Source: Diphasiastrum complanatum (taxonomy: Eukaryota > Streptophyta > Lycopodiopsida > Lycopodiales > Lycopodiaceae). Taken from it: a DNA stretch of 64,000 nt. Under the pieces are notes generated by a model that saw nothing but the letters and a program-made list of their open reading frames with translations, was not told where the DNA came from and did no database searches. The DNA lies in NCBI GenBank assembly GCA_029204225.1, contig CM055093.1, forward strand, positions 46,298,338 through 46,362,337, given 5' to 3'. The translations under genes and the position numbers were made by a program. Each line of letters starts with the position of its first letter. Positions within the stretch are counted from its first letter, which is position 1. Positions 1-13,215 of the stretch are shown in pieces.

Positions 1-1508
1 ATTTAAGACACTGTCATTTGTGGAGTAGGTCGCAAGAAGTCTAATTTCACTTCTTTTTCCTTCCATGACCTTGTAGAAAGTAACTTGCTAAGTTTAGAAC
101 TGATTCTTTTTCACCATTGACATTTCGTCATAGCTAATTCAATAGATGGTATTACATCAATTACTTTACGAAGGTTTATGTCAGGCTAGTAGGTTTTGGT
201 GTTAGCATCCACATAAACTACGAATCTCCCTAGAGTCCCTATCAAGGAAATGAACAATGCTGTCAAAGAATCCATCAACTAGTTCTATGCTAAAAGCCTA
301 AAGGTGATGTTCAAGGAAGAGTTCATAGTGGAATTTAGGTAAGTTCAATCAGGATTATTTTTTATGTCCATTTAGTAAATTCCAACTTGCCTTTCACAAT
401 TGTTGACCTTATGGACAGTTTCTTGCCAATTTGCAGGTTTGGGCCTCTCTTCAGCTTTCTAAAATTAGCCAAATATAATCCAAGACATTTTTGTCACCTT
501 TTGTGCAAAGGTCACAAAAGCTGTTCTTTTAGTACTTTCTACAATTTTTCCTTTTGCCTTTGATGTCTCATCTTTTTTCACTTTTGCATGTTCTGCAATT
601 CATAGTTAAACAGGTATTATTCCAGTGAACAGCTTATTGTTTTTTTGGTCAAAAGCCTTATTTTTCGCCAATATGAAGGCCCTGATGACCATATGATTGA
701 TGTTCAAAAGAGGATACTGATGTAGAGTGGAGTGGGTCTGTCATTAATAATGAACCCCAAGGCTTTTGCTGCTTTTCATTTCGATCATGACACTCCTGTA
801 ACACAAAAAACTTTTGTAGATATCACTGGTAGTGGAAGCTCTTGTGCAGGGTACAACTGTGTGGTTTTGCTAACAATGGCTCTTCCCACATGAATACCTC
901 GGGACACCATCGAACATTTTTTTGGTTTCCTAAATGCACTGACTGAAAAGATGCCTCTTCCAAATACCACAGGTTCACAAGAGCTATCTGCACTTGTAGT
1001 TTCATTTGTGCTGAAACAACGACTGTGTCTCTGAGCTGTCACGTTGATCTAGTTCCACAAAGTCTATCTGGCATATTGACCAATTGCCTCAATTGACAGC
1101 GGAATAACTTTGAACTTTTCTTCTGTTCAAAAATTTGTTTGTTTTTATGTGGCAATTCAAATATATTATTGAACATTAAAGACATGCTATATAACACTTG
1201 ACATTGCGGCATTGTTGGATAAGATATAGTCTCCATTTTTGCATTCTAACGTGCTTGGACTGTAAATATGTATGCCCATTGGCTGCTTGATAGAATTGAC
1301 CCAAATGACATATGGCATGAAGTAATGACGTTGCAACTTAGCATCTGAAACAGCACATAGTAAGTTGATTCTGTTGCAAACACAGTATTGTTTTCACTGT
1401 CTGTCATTTCTTTTGAATTAGTAACGGTGTTCTATAATGCATTTATTAAGTTGCTGCAAGCTATCGAGGGAATGACTTGAGTATGCTGATTACTCTAATA
1501 ATTCTCAG
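1..1508. other. Non-coding flank or intron upstream of first recognised SAC3A exon
   Basis: AT-rich sequence with no ORF or domain I recognise. It is probably SAC3A intron, because the exon at 1509 has a good acceptor and the protein's N-terminal half is missing. A short exon could hide here. Confidence 0.5.
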
Positions 1509-1982
1509 GTGTCACCCAAAAAATGGGAAAAGCAGGAGACAACATGGATCAATCAGCAGCAACATCATATCACATCAACAAAGCCCTCAAAAAGAGGTGG
1601 ACAAAAAATTAAAAAGCCTGATCCAGGTACTGGAGGTGTTGGAACTTCCAGTGAGAGTGATACAGACCTCGATCAAGGAGGATTTCACTTAGGGTCCTTG
1701 CTTACAACAGAGACTCCTGAGGAGAAACGAAAACGCCAAACCCGAACAAAACGCTTTGAGCGCAGCAAGGAATACAGTGGCCCCAAAGGTTCAACAAAAC
1801 CAAAGCTGCAAGGAAATGCAAGTTCAAGAAGGGCATCTGCTATTCGCCTAGTTATGTCTGTTGGAGATGTCAATGGTCAAGCGGTTGAAGACATTAATTG
1901 GGATTCTCTTACCATTAGGGGTACATGCCAGGAAATTGAGAAGCGCTATTTGAGATTGACATCAGCTCCAGATCCGAGCACT
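1509..1982 (+). CDS. SAC3A: SAC3A-like exon (first in window)
   Basis: The acceptor is TTCTCAG just before 1509 and the donor is ACT|GTGAGC after 1982. The 158 codons encode a low-complexity Lys/Ser/Gln region, then [17 protein letters not shown], the conserved RRASAIRL block, and the start of the SAC3 domain ([20 protein letters not shown]). Both ends are in phase 0. Confidence 0.85.
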
Positions 1983-4900
1983 GTGAGCTTTTATTGCTTC
2001 ACCTCTTTTTTTCGTTAATAATAATGCAGACGATTGTCTAAACCAGTTTGGGGTAGTTGAAGGCTGCCTCAACATTCGTTCAGCTTTGCAGCTTCTATAG
2101 ACAGGAACCGTTGTGTGTATTTAATTTCTCCCATCACATTTTACCTGCAGTATGATATGAACAAATCAGTAATTTTGGGTCGGTGGTGTATCCTGAATAA
2201 AGGTTTGTTATCAAGCCTCTAGATATATGGATAGTGCACACTACTGTCTACAATGTTATATTGTTTAGCCAGTTAAAGAGTCCTCTTTGTGTTGAATGAC
2301 GTGGTCTAGAAGAGGGTATGTTAAATGTTAACCTCTTGATAAGTCCCAAAATGTTAACCAGATTGGGGAATTTTCTTTGTCTGGCTAAAGCCTCTATTCA
2401 GCAATGTCAAAAACCTGAGAAGAACTCGTTGAAGATGTTGCTTAAGCGAAAAATTTGAATGCAGACTAGTGTTCAGTCAAGGAAGTCAAAATAAGCTCTA
2501 TGAATGGGGTCATAGAACATCATTCACAAGAATTTGGTGAACAACACCTTAAATACAATAACAAGGAGCAGATTTCTCTGTCTGTAAGCCATACGCTTCT
2601 TTTTGTAAATCATTATAACATAATTCCACTTTGTGAAAACAAGCTATCTTTTAAACTTCTTGCTACTTGATGACCTTTCTGAGAACGAACCAAGAATGCT
2701 TTTAAGCAGAAGTCATGTAGTGATGTTACGTTTTCTACAGGTGTTGTGCCTGTTGATTAATTTTGATTCTCTAGGGATATGCAACAATATTTCAATGTCA
2801 TTTGGAAGTATTGTAGTGCTATTAAAGGTAAGAGAATGGGCCAAACAGAAAGGGCTCCAATTAGTGATTGCCCTGTGGAAGTTTAACTGTACACTACACT
2901 ACAGGTGCTAATCTCAATATTTACGAAAAGGAGAAACAAACTCAGGTAATTAATCATCTAAAATATGTTTGGTATATCATTTGAGCCAAACAGGTCTAAG
3001 TTTAAGCACATTAGGTAGGGCAAGGACCAAAATTAGGGAGCCCAATGATTATTTTTTTGAATTAGGTCCTCAGATGGGCTTCTCTCCAAAAGTTTACAAA
3101 ATGGGAAACTGTTGGGGTCTGGAAGGAGTATAAATGGGATCTATCATAGAGTATCTCAGATTAGCATAGAGTGGGAGTAAGCTAGAATAAATTTTTGAGT
3201 TCTCCTTGAGGGAACTGTTATGTCCCTAATCAACTTAGGCTAATTAGCCTCTGACTTGAGGTCAAGGGAGAGGAGTTTAGGGAACTACTTGAGTCAGCTT
3301 GAGATAACTTTAGTGTATGCATGGGAAACTGTAACATGAGTTAGAGCTAACTGATGGGGTTGAAAAACGTAGGTATGGATAGAGCTTGGAGGACCAAAAC
3401 AGATAACACAAATCTGGTCATAAGTTTGAGACAGGAAGAAGGCTCTTAGACAAAGGGCTGAGCTCAGAGGCACACAAGTTTTCATGGATGAGAGTGTCGC
3501 GCTCTCCTCCTGAGACATCGGGGTTTTCTCCATTTGATAAGATTCATGATGCTATCACTAGCATATTTCTCCATATGGGGGGACTCTGTACCCATTACCT
3601 ATGACCACCGACAAATAGACAATGTTCCATAAGGGCAATGGTGTCCAATATTCATCCATCCACTAGAAACCAAAGTCCTTGACATTCTTAGAGGAAAATC
3701 GTTGTTCAAATTTCAATGAATTGGAGATTTGGGAAACTGGTAGTGAGATAAGTACTGGGTTTACTTTTTTCCAAAGTCTAGTCATTAAGGCGATAGCTAT
3801 TGGTTCAGTCCACCCATCTGAGGAAGAACTTTTCCTTCTATCTCCATCCATTTTGGTCACCCTTGTCCTACTAAAGAAACCTTGCTAATCTGAGCAGCGT
3901 TTCCTCTGCACAGAGCAAGACTCAAAATGTTTCAGATGTGGAAAAATCTATCACAGCCTTGTAACTCTTTACGATCCAAACAATCTAAAAAACAAAAAGC
4001 AGGATACATGTTTTCTCTAAATGTATAAGATCAACCACTGGTACTGAATCTGGCCTTTCAACACTTCTGCAGATATTCAGATTTTGATGATAAGTGCTCT
4101 TACTGTGTAAATTAGTTAAAAGAACATGTGCAAGAAGCCGATGAAATCAAAATCAGGACTAATGCCAGCAATCAAATACCATGGTGCTCTCATTCAGTGA
4201 AGGACTCAATTATTTGCAAAACTGAATTTGGGTTCTTTCCTGCTAGTAAATCATGTCGAGAAGTAGTTTTTAGATCTTCTCACATTTCTAACATGCCCAG
4301 TAGCAACAGGAAATTGGGCACATATTGCCTGTCCTTTCCTAACAATTTGTTATTGCTCCCACTGTAGCCACCATTAACTCATGGATCAGAGTATTTTGAA
4401 TATGATGCATCCTGACACTTTATGCTTTCAACCAGAAGAAATATAGTCTTATGTCTTAGTAGGCCTCCAACTCAGATTGCATATACTAACATTATGTTGG
4501 TGTGCAAAGCCAAAAAAGGAATTGTTGTACAGGTCTCCTACAAAGAACTCAAGAGCATTATTACTTATCACAGTTCAGAGTGCCTGCGAGTTATCCTACT
4601 TATACTGTCGTGGAGGTTCTTCAAGGTCCAGGAAGCTACCGGATCGGGGCATTGGCATGGCATGGGGCCCAAGAGAGCATGTGCCTTACTGCCTGCTCCA
4701 TGGCCCATTCAAACCTGAAAAAAAATAGGGACCATTGGTCAGACTAAGTAAATGAACATGCGAACAATAATGACTAAGGAGTCCACTGAATAAAACCCCT
4801 AATACTATCTGTACTGTACAATTATGACGTATTCCCATGAAGTTAAAGATTGCACATGCTTTTTGTTCTCCTTTGCTACTGTCTGAAACTTCGCTTTGAC

Positions 4901-5970
4901 ATATATTGGTAAGCTGATGATGCTAATGAGGACCGTTCAATTATACCTGGTAAACACGACATGTAAGTGGCAAACCTCAATATACTGGAGGCTGCCTGGC
5001 CTCCTGTATCCTGTCCCCAGTCCTCTTCTTGCATGGCAACCGTCCCCACGTCCCTCCCTATCCAGGGACCTGTTCCAACATTCTCCATTGTGCACTTGGG
5101 CCGCAGGGCTAACATGGTACTCGTGTATGTCGGTGGTATCATATTATTGCCAGTAGGTAGTCATGTGTACAGGCATCATTAGCCTTTGGGTACTCTTTAA
5201 AGTTCAACACAAGTAGTGTTAATCATTCTCAACTTCTCCTTCGGACAATGAGTAAATTTTGGATGATGATTGCAGATAGACATTAAGAAAATATGTCTGT
5301 ATGTTTTATTTTCATGTTTTATTTTTCCTTTTGTAAGTGCTGTGAGGAGGTTTTGATTGCTCTCTTGTGAATAAGTGAGAGGTTGAGTTAATCATCCTAT
5401 GATAGGATTTTGCCTATGAGTGCTTAAGCTATCTATCATCAGTATCAACAGCCTGTGCTTGTATATAGGACACTTCTTTGTGTCCTTTTCTGACAAAAGT
5501 TCAGCATTCATCTTGGACTTCTATGTTGAATGTATGTGATTTATTTTGGCAGGTGAGGCCTGAAGACGTGTTAAGAAAGGCCTTGGCAATGGTACAAAGC
5601 ACCCCAAAAAATTATCTTTATAAGTGTGAGCAGTTAAAGTCAATTCGCCAAGACCTGACAGTTCAGAGAATACGCAACGAATTCACGGTGCAGGTTAGCT
5701 CATGATGGTTTCTTGGCTACTTTCTCTCGTTGCTTTCTGTCTTTTGTATTAGTTTTGTTCTCATTGTATTGATAAATTTCATCTGTCTCAGCATTGCTTG
5801 TTCTAGAACCTGAGAATGGTTGAAGTACCTTTAAAAGAGAGCTTTATGCTAAAATTGTTAGCACGCTGATAGGACTGTTGTGAACAATATAGGTTCAAAT
5901 AAGACTGTTCTGAACACATACATGCCAACCCTTTTTGTGATAGGGACAGGTGTGCTTAACCTCATACTAT

Positions 5971-6003
<33 letters not shown>

Positions 6004-9000
6004 TGCTGTAAAATAATTGCTAGGACTAGATGCTTTTTAAGTCATGCAAATCAGTTATTCTGAGTTGTAAGGCTGAAGGATACTGAAGCCATACATATTA
6101 GGTTGATAAATTTGCATTGGTAGGAATGTTGCATCGGAACGCCGTTCAGGGAACGCAGGAACGCCAAAAAAAAAAAATCTGTATTTTTTTAAACCTGCCG
6201 CGAAGGCCCCATTTCCAGCATGCCGTTAGGAGAGAAGAGGAGCTTGTGGAGGGAGAAGTAGGTGGCCAAACGGGTAGTGTGAGCACTCTATTCGGAGACC
6301 TTGATGATTGCAAGGTGAGCACTCCATCTTTCCATCAGGGGAGTTAGTTGGGGGAGGGCCTACTGAGGTGGTGGCCCAGGTTCAGCAAAGGGGACAGTTA
6401 GTTCCTATGGCAGGTATGGGAGGTGCCGGGGAGAGAGCACAGGGTGGAGCACAAGCACGGCCTAGAGTCAGGCCATGACCACATGTAGCTACACAGGAGA
6501 GGGCGAGCATATATCGATAGACCACAGTGGCTACAAGGTGGCAACATACACACCATGAGGCAGCCACTAGACTTACACACCAGTTTTTTTATAGTGGCTA
6601 CCTTGCATTTTCCTTCGCCAACATCACTATCTTCCGTGACATGATGAGGTTGATTGCAGCCTGTGATGCCACTTGGAGACCCCCCCCCCCAACATGCGAG
6701 GCTCTTTGTACGCACCATTTGAGAGAGGAGCATGCATGCATCACGAGTGAGCTCAGCCCCATACGACATGTTTGGATCACATATGGTTGCTCTATTCTAT
6801 CAGATGGTTGGACTGATACTAGGCGCAGGCCTATTATCAATATCTTGGTTTCTTGTCCGCTGGATACAATATTTCTCCGGGGTGTGGATGCCTCTCGAGA
6901 TGGCGCTGCCAAGTCTGGAGAGTTCATCTATGAGCATATACAAGCAACAATCATTGAGGTGGGGGGGCACAACATGTGGTGCAGGTGGTCATCGACAATG
7001 CCAGCAGCTGTGTGGCTATGGGTGAGCTTTTGGAGAGGGACTACCCTGCTATAGTATGGACCCCGTGTGGAGCACACGGCATCGATCCTTTGATGCATGA
7101 CATAGGAGGCCTGCCCTGGGTTTCCACCATCACATCCATTGCCATCTTCTTGGTCAGATTTGTGACCAGGAAGAAGAGGGCCCTCCCCATGTTCAGGACA
7201 TATAGCCCACTGGATCTGAAGAAACCAGCGCCCACACGATTTGCCTACCACTTCGACATGCTGGAGCGGTTGCTTCGAGTTCGACTTGCATTGCGTCAGA
7301 TGGCAGCCAGTTCTGAGTTCACAGAGTGGCATCGTAGCTGCGAGCCGAGTGGACTTAGGTTTCAGAGTTATCTATGGAGATGATTTCTGGCGACAGATTG
7401 AGCAGTTGGTAGAGGTCCTACAGCCAGTGTACCATGTGCTAATGTTTCCAAAAAAAAAAAAAAAAGAAGTAAATTGCAGCGTTCCGATCCGGAACACTGC
7501 AGAATTCCGGAACGCTGCATTCCGGAATGGGACGCATCTTAGATTGGCATCATAAGATTCAGTTACAATTGCTAAAGACTACTGAGCTATTGGCTTATTA
7601 CAATAATTTGGCTTAGCCAAGAGTCTCAAATAATATTGTCAGTGCTATGACTTATACGTAGTGACATCGAACTCCAAAGTCTTGTGAAGAAAGAACTCTC
7701 TGTGCAAGGTGATTTTTGAATGAAGAAGTATTATACTCCCAGAATGATAACGTGTTTGGATAGTTGCCAGCTGATTCTATTAGATTCAAACCGATTTTGT
7801 AAGATTCAAATTGAATTTTTTGTTGAGAAAAAAAGGTTTGAAGGAATTGGATGCTAGATCATATTAAAATGCTGGATGCTACCTAAGCAACCCCATTCAC
7901 TGTTTTACCTACTTACATTTAGGAAGTTGAACTTTTCCAAAAAGACAAATCTTTTTTTGCCGACGAAAAATGCGATTTGAATCCAGCATCGATTCAAATC
8001 AATCTGAAAGGGGTCAAAATTGTGATTCATTCTGACAATTGTATATATAAATGGACGACTCTGCATCCCCTCACGCTATGCTGATGTAGATACTTCAACA
8101 GTTATTCACAAAGAATTTCAGCATTTAAGCTGCGCACCAATTGCCGTTGACAAGGTCACTATCTACCATATCTGCAAATACTACGGTCATTATTTACAGA
8201 TTGTTAAGTGGCTGCATTTTTTACTGACAATACAAAAATTATTGTTGATTAGTAGTAATTCTGAATCGCTAGCTTTCGTGCTTTGCAAGAATATATCAAA
8301 ATCACTTTCTTGACTCTCGTGAATGTTTAAGGGTGCGAGTTCATACAGGTGCCAAGAGGCTGGCGCCTCTTGTCTAGATCTCCTTACAAGCTGTTTCACA
8401 CCAAGTTATGACCACAATGATTTATGGTATTAAAAGAATTTTCCCTGGAAGTACATCATGAAGAGGATGTTCAATCTTTAACCAAGGACACCGAACAACG
8501 AAAATCTAATGCAGAAACATTGTTTAGAAGAAGCAGTTTTTTGGATGCTCGGGAGTAACGCTTAAGAACTCGGTTATTCTATGCTACTATTTACTAAGGT
8601 GAGGCCCTTATCATATCCTTGATTACTATTATCCTTATGACAAGTCTACTGGACTTTAGTAACTACAGTGAACAGGGGTAATGTAAGGGAAACGAACATC
8701 TTTGAGAAAACAAGAATGGCAATGTCATCACATGTTAAGAAGCATTTATGACACAAACCTGAAATGTATCAAATTTGAATCTGAAGATTACACCTAAATA
8801 CAGGAAAAAATGACTGTTTTAAAAGTTGACTAGTTCTCATTGCAGTATAATTACTAAAAGTGAAATTTCAAGATGGAAAAAATGCTAGCTGGCAACATGT
8901 TCCTGTGAGCGTTTCCAGGCCCATGAAAAGGGGAATGTGTGGCATGTCTGAAAGGGACGGGGACCAGTTGACTTTTTGGAAGCTCAGGAGCATCTAAAAT

Positions 9001-10427
9001 AACTCAAGTTTTATTATTTTCAAGTGATATATGCAGATGTTGAGCTGTAGCTAAGTGATCAAGGAAAGCATTGATAACATGGAGGTACCAAGCTTGTTCA
9101 AAATTAGTGCTCTATGTTTCCAGTACAGAGGATATTATGCCATGAAACAAGATGGAAGTTTGTCTCTTGGAAGGAGATCTGTAACAGAAGCAACTATGGG
9201 AGCATAACGATGAATTCAATATTAGCATTTTCTTTTCTGCAGGAGACCTCATAATATCATGGACTTGGGTTCATGCTTGCTGAACAGTTGCAGATTTATT
9301 ACAAGATGTCTGCAGGTGCAAATGTTGATGACTGAGTATTGTTGATTGTCCAGGGGCATACTTTCTCTGCATGTGTATTTCTGGCTTACCATAGAATCTT
9401 GTGGGAGCTTTTTGCTACAGCATGCAAGAAGTTTAATGTATTGTTGTCATGCTGGGCAGTGCGACTTATGTCAATTTGGCCCTTAAAGATCTTAAATATA
9501 TTCTCTTTCCAGTACATATTCAAGTGAGCAGTTTGTATATGTTCACTACAATTTTCGGAAGCCATGCTTATTTTATTCTGTAAGATTGAGGACCAAATGA
9601 TGGCTGTGAAATGTTATTGAGTATGTGCTAACTGGCTGTGAAGGCTTGGTCATGACGTAGCTTGAAGTTGTGTCAGGTTGTAAAAGTTTATCTATTGTAA
9701 CTTTTCTTTCAGGTATATGAGACACATGCACGCATGGCACTTGAAGCTGGTGATTTAGCTGAATACAACCAGGTAGAGACAGTCATCCTGGCCATTTGCT
9801 GCCAAATTTAACATTTCTATTTGATCTATTGAATGGCAGTAGATGCTTTTCTGTAATTTCTTGCAATCAGCTCCATAGTAGATATTTTTGTGGAAAAATT
9901 TGATAACCGAAGACTTTATTTTGCACAAATCATTGCTTCACAGAGGCAACTGCATTTGCTCTACATGTAGAGGAATTTGCCAAAAAAGTTCTTTCTTGTT
10001 TCATGGATACTGGGCATGCATTTACTCTTCACCCAGGAATCCTTGTAGCTGTACTTTTTCTGGTGGAATCAATCAGCTTATTGCACTGATGTGGTTCCTA
10101 ATAATATCTTTGGCTGATCTTACATAATTTCAATTCTTGTGTTATCTTTGCAGCAAAAGCTTTGTTCTTTTGTTAAAAATCTTTACAATTTTGAGGAAAA
10201 TGTGGACTGAGGAAAGTGTGGGTAAATTAGCTTTTACTTACGGATCTGCGTGTTGTTTGCTGCAGTGCCAGGCACAGCTGAAAGGGCTTTATTCTGAAGG
10301 TATTTCAGGGTCATACAATGAGTTCACAGCATACAGCTTGCTCTATATGGTTTTTCAAAACGTCAATAACCGTGACCTATTGTCATCAATGGCAAGGTAC
10401 CTTTCTTTGAAACTTGCGTCTGTGGAT

Positions 10428-10477
<50 letters not shown>

Positions 10478-13142
10478 CTCGCTGCCATGCCACGAAAAAC
10501 AAGGGGGGGCCCACGCTCCCCCATATGGAGTGATGGAGGGGAGGGCTGTACATTGGGTGACCTTATTATTGCCATCCTTTTATATGCTGATGATGTAGTT
10601 TTTACTCTCGAGGACGAGGGAGGGCCTACAACAACATTTGGATGCTCTTCTTTCTTTCTGTACACAGTGGGGTTTGTTGGTGAATGTGGCCAAGACCAAG
10701 GTCATGGTGTTCAATACTTTCAGATCCTTCATGATACGTTAGGGGCTTCTATGGGATGGTCACCCACTTGAGGTAGTTGACTCCTACACATATTTGGGTG
10801 TTGTATTCTCTGGTCCCACTTCCAGTATGAGACAGGCAGTTAGTTCTCGGTTACGGAATGGCTATGCCTCATTGGGAGATCTGGAGAGACTGTGTTTCAG
10901 CTCACACATCAGTGATGCGTCGACTCTTTGATACTATGGTCATCCCCTCAGCCATGTACGCAACGGAGGCATGGAGCACTGGCCCGACAATCACTGATTG
11001 GACATGCACCTCACGACTCCAGATCCATATGCTCTCTCAGATGTGGTATATTGGCAGTGTTTGCTGTCCCCCCCCCATTCAGATTGAGGCCTTGTTTCAC
11101 ATTGTCACATTCATACGGCGATTGGATTATTTCTAGGTTGGAGACACACACTATGCGGTAGCAGCTTTGTCATCATCTCGATACTTACATTCAGAGGGAC
11201 ACTCCTTCTCATGGTATTCACAGGCCCGTCGTCTCCTTTCCACAGTGGGTATTCAGATTACTGACCTACCTGCTGGTACTCATCAGCATATTCGGGATTG
11301 CAGAGCATATCCCTAGAGCACTTGGTGTTAGGAATTAATGTTATTTGATACCCCTTAATGATAGTTTTGGCCATGCCTGCATGCTATTATAGGGGCCATT
11401 ACTATTTATAGTAAATTTGTTTTTTTTTTGCTTATGCATGTAGGTGGGCGCACTAATACTAGATTAGGATCTGTTTTAGTACTTAGAAATTCACCTTGGG
11501 TCTTTACTCAATATACGTAGTAATTTTAGCAATTAGCTTTTGCTCTTTTGCTATTTGCTTTAGGCTTTTAGCTTTTCACATAGATTAGGGAAACTATATA
11601 TGTAGGCTGGCGCCCCACCATAATATTATTCCAGTGTGTTAGAGCTTTGCTCAATTCTGCTATAATCTGATTTCTCTTTAATCTCTATGCTTGGTTTATG
11701 TGAGTGCTAGTAGGACTAGTAACTCCATGTAGAATTTGTATGACAAATTCTAACACTTGGTAGGGTCCATTGGGGACCAAAAGCGAGTTCTATCGCACAC
11801 ATTTTCTATCTCTAGATTCAACTGGATGTCCTATAGTACCTGGATACCTGTCGGAGAGTTTCTCATACAAACTGCGGATAGTGATGGGACAGTTTCAAGT
11901 TTCCTCAAATTAGCTAGCCATTGAGACCGGCTGATATAGTGGCACCCCGTGGGAGGCCGGTTCTGTAGTATGTGTGATACACATGAAGTAGAGGATGAGT
12001 CACATTTTCTCTTCAAATGCCCAGCTTACTATGAGATACGAGGGAGATATTATTGCTTTTTCCATGAGCACCCAGTCACATACTCTTCCTTGATATCATA
12101 TGAGGACCCCAGATGTGTTGCATTGATGATTCGAGAGATGTTAGACTTGCGGATGACAAGAATGGACATACCTGTACCCCCCCATGATACAGTTGAGCAT
12201 CAGGGAGTGCCATGGATCTTCCTCGTGGTACGCATTCATATATCCGAGGCTATTTATTCCGTCGATATATGCAGCAGACTTGGAGCTCCTCCCACCTTCC
12301 CGCATTCGACTGAGCTATTACCAGACACACTTCCTCTCTCTAGATCCTTCTGGTTTGCCATTGTTGCCGCTCTATCTCTCACAGCCCTTATCACACAGCC
12401 TGCGCTATCGTTTTGGGTAGTTGCGCATTTTCTCTCATCAGCTTGCTATTGAGGCCGGTCGTGCATGGGAATTGGAATTATCCCCTGGGATCGTCGTCTA
12501 TGTCGCTTGTGCTCGTTGCAGGAGGTGGAGGATGAAGCCCATTTCCTCCTCAGATGTCCGTTGTATTATGAGATACGGGGGAGGTATTATTGTCTCTTTC
12601 TCGATGGCCCGCATACACTTCGCAGTTTTGTCTCCTATCTTGATGCTCGGTGCTTGGGACTTCTTGTTCATGAGATACTTACTCTCCGTCAGTCTCATCT
12701 GCCTGTACCAGATCACCTGGGGTTAGACTCCCAGCAGCTGCTTCTCACTAGCTTCTTTCGGACTCGAGCACATGTTGATGACTCCGATGATGAGATTCCT
12801 ATCCTTGTGCCACCGCAGAAAAAGCCCAAATGTAGTCGCCACTTGTCTCTATCAGGGCCCACTGTACACTCTACTCAGCGGACACTTCACACTTACTTTC
12901 GCTGATATGTACTTATTCTCCACTTGGCCCCAATTGTGGGCATTGGTACTTTTTCTGTAGTTCTTCTGTTATACCTGGCCCGGGTTGTGGGCTTATTTCA
13001 CTTCTGCTTTGTTCTACTTCCATTCGTAGCTAGTTTATAGCATTCTACAGCCACATCCTACTATGGATGATGCTCCCACTGTTGCTTGTACATATTTTCT
13101 TTTTGGTCTTATGCATCCACGGGTGCCCAAAAGACGTTAATA

Positions 13143-13215
<73 letters not shown>

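Larger units (their letters stand above)
10490..13145 (+). mobile_element. 5'-truncated LINE (non-LTR retrotransposon) remnant
   Basis: The sequence starts in the palm of a non-LTR reverse transcriptase ([10 protein letters not shown]) and continues through the thumb ([12 protein letters not shown], then [11 protein letters not shown]) with several frameshifts. After a solo LTR (11326-11755) it resumes with C-terminal zinc-finger regions of the form CxxC(7-8)H(4)[20 protein letters not shown] at about 11970 and [19 protein letters not shown] at about 12505. Two C-terminal modules in a row suggest two copies or a duplication. The 3' end reads AATAAAG and runs straight into (CT)n at 13146. The whole insert lies in SAC3A intron 4 between two (CT)n tracts. 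Confidence 0.75.

Noticed and set aside
200-345. Possible upstream exon (IKEMNNAVKESI... ending near a GTAAGT)
   Set aside because: An in-frame stop and no match to SAC3A or any family I know. The donor-like site alone is not enough.
6382-6769. Minus-strand open frames of 61 and 123 residues
   Set aside because: They overlap the region leading into the + strand hAT transposase, contain no recognisable domain and look like shadow frames.
7974-8000. GATTTGAAT/ATTCAAATC hairpin as a possible MITE end
   Set aside because: Nine-base arms in AT-rich DNA are expected by chance; no target duplication.
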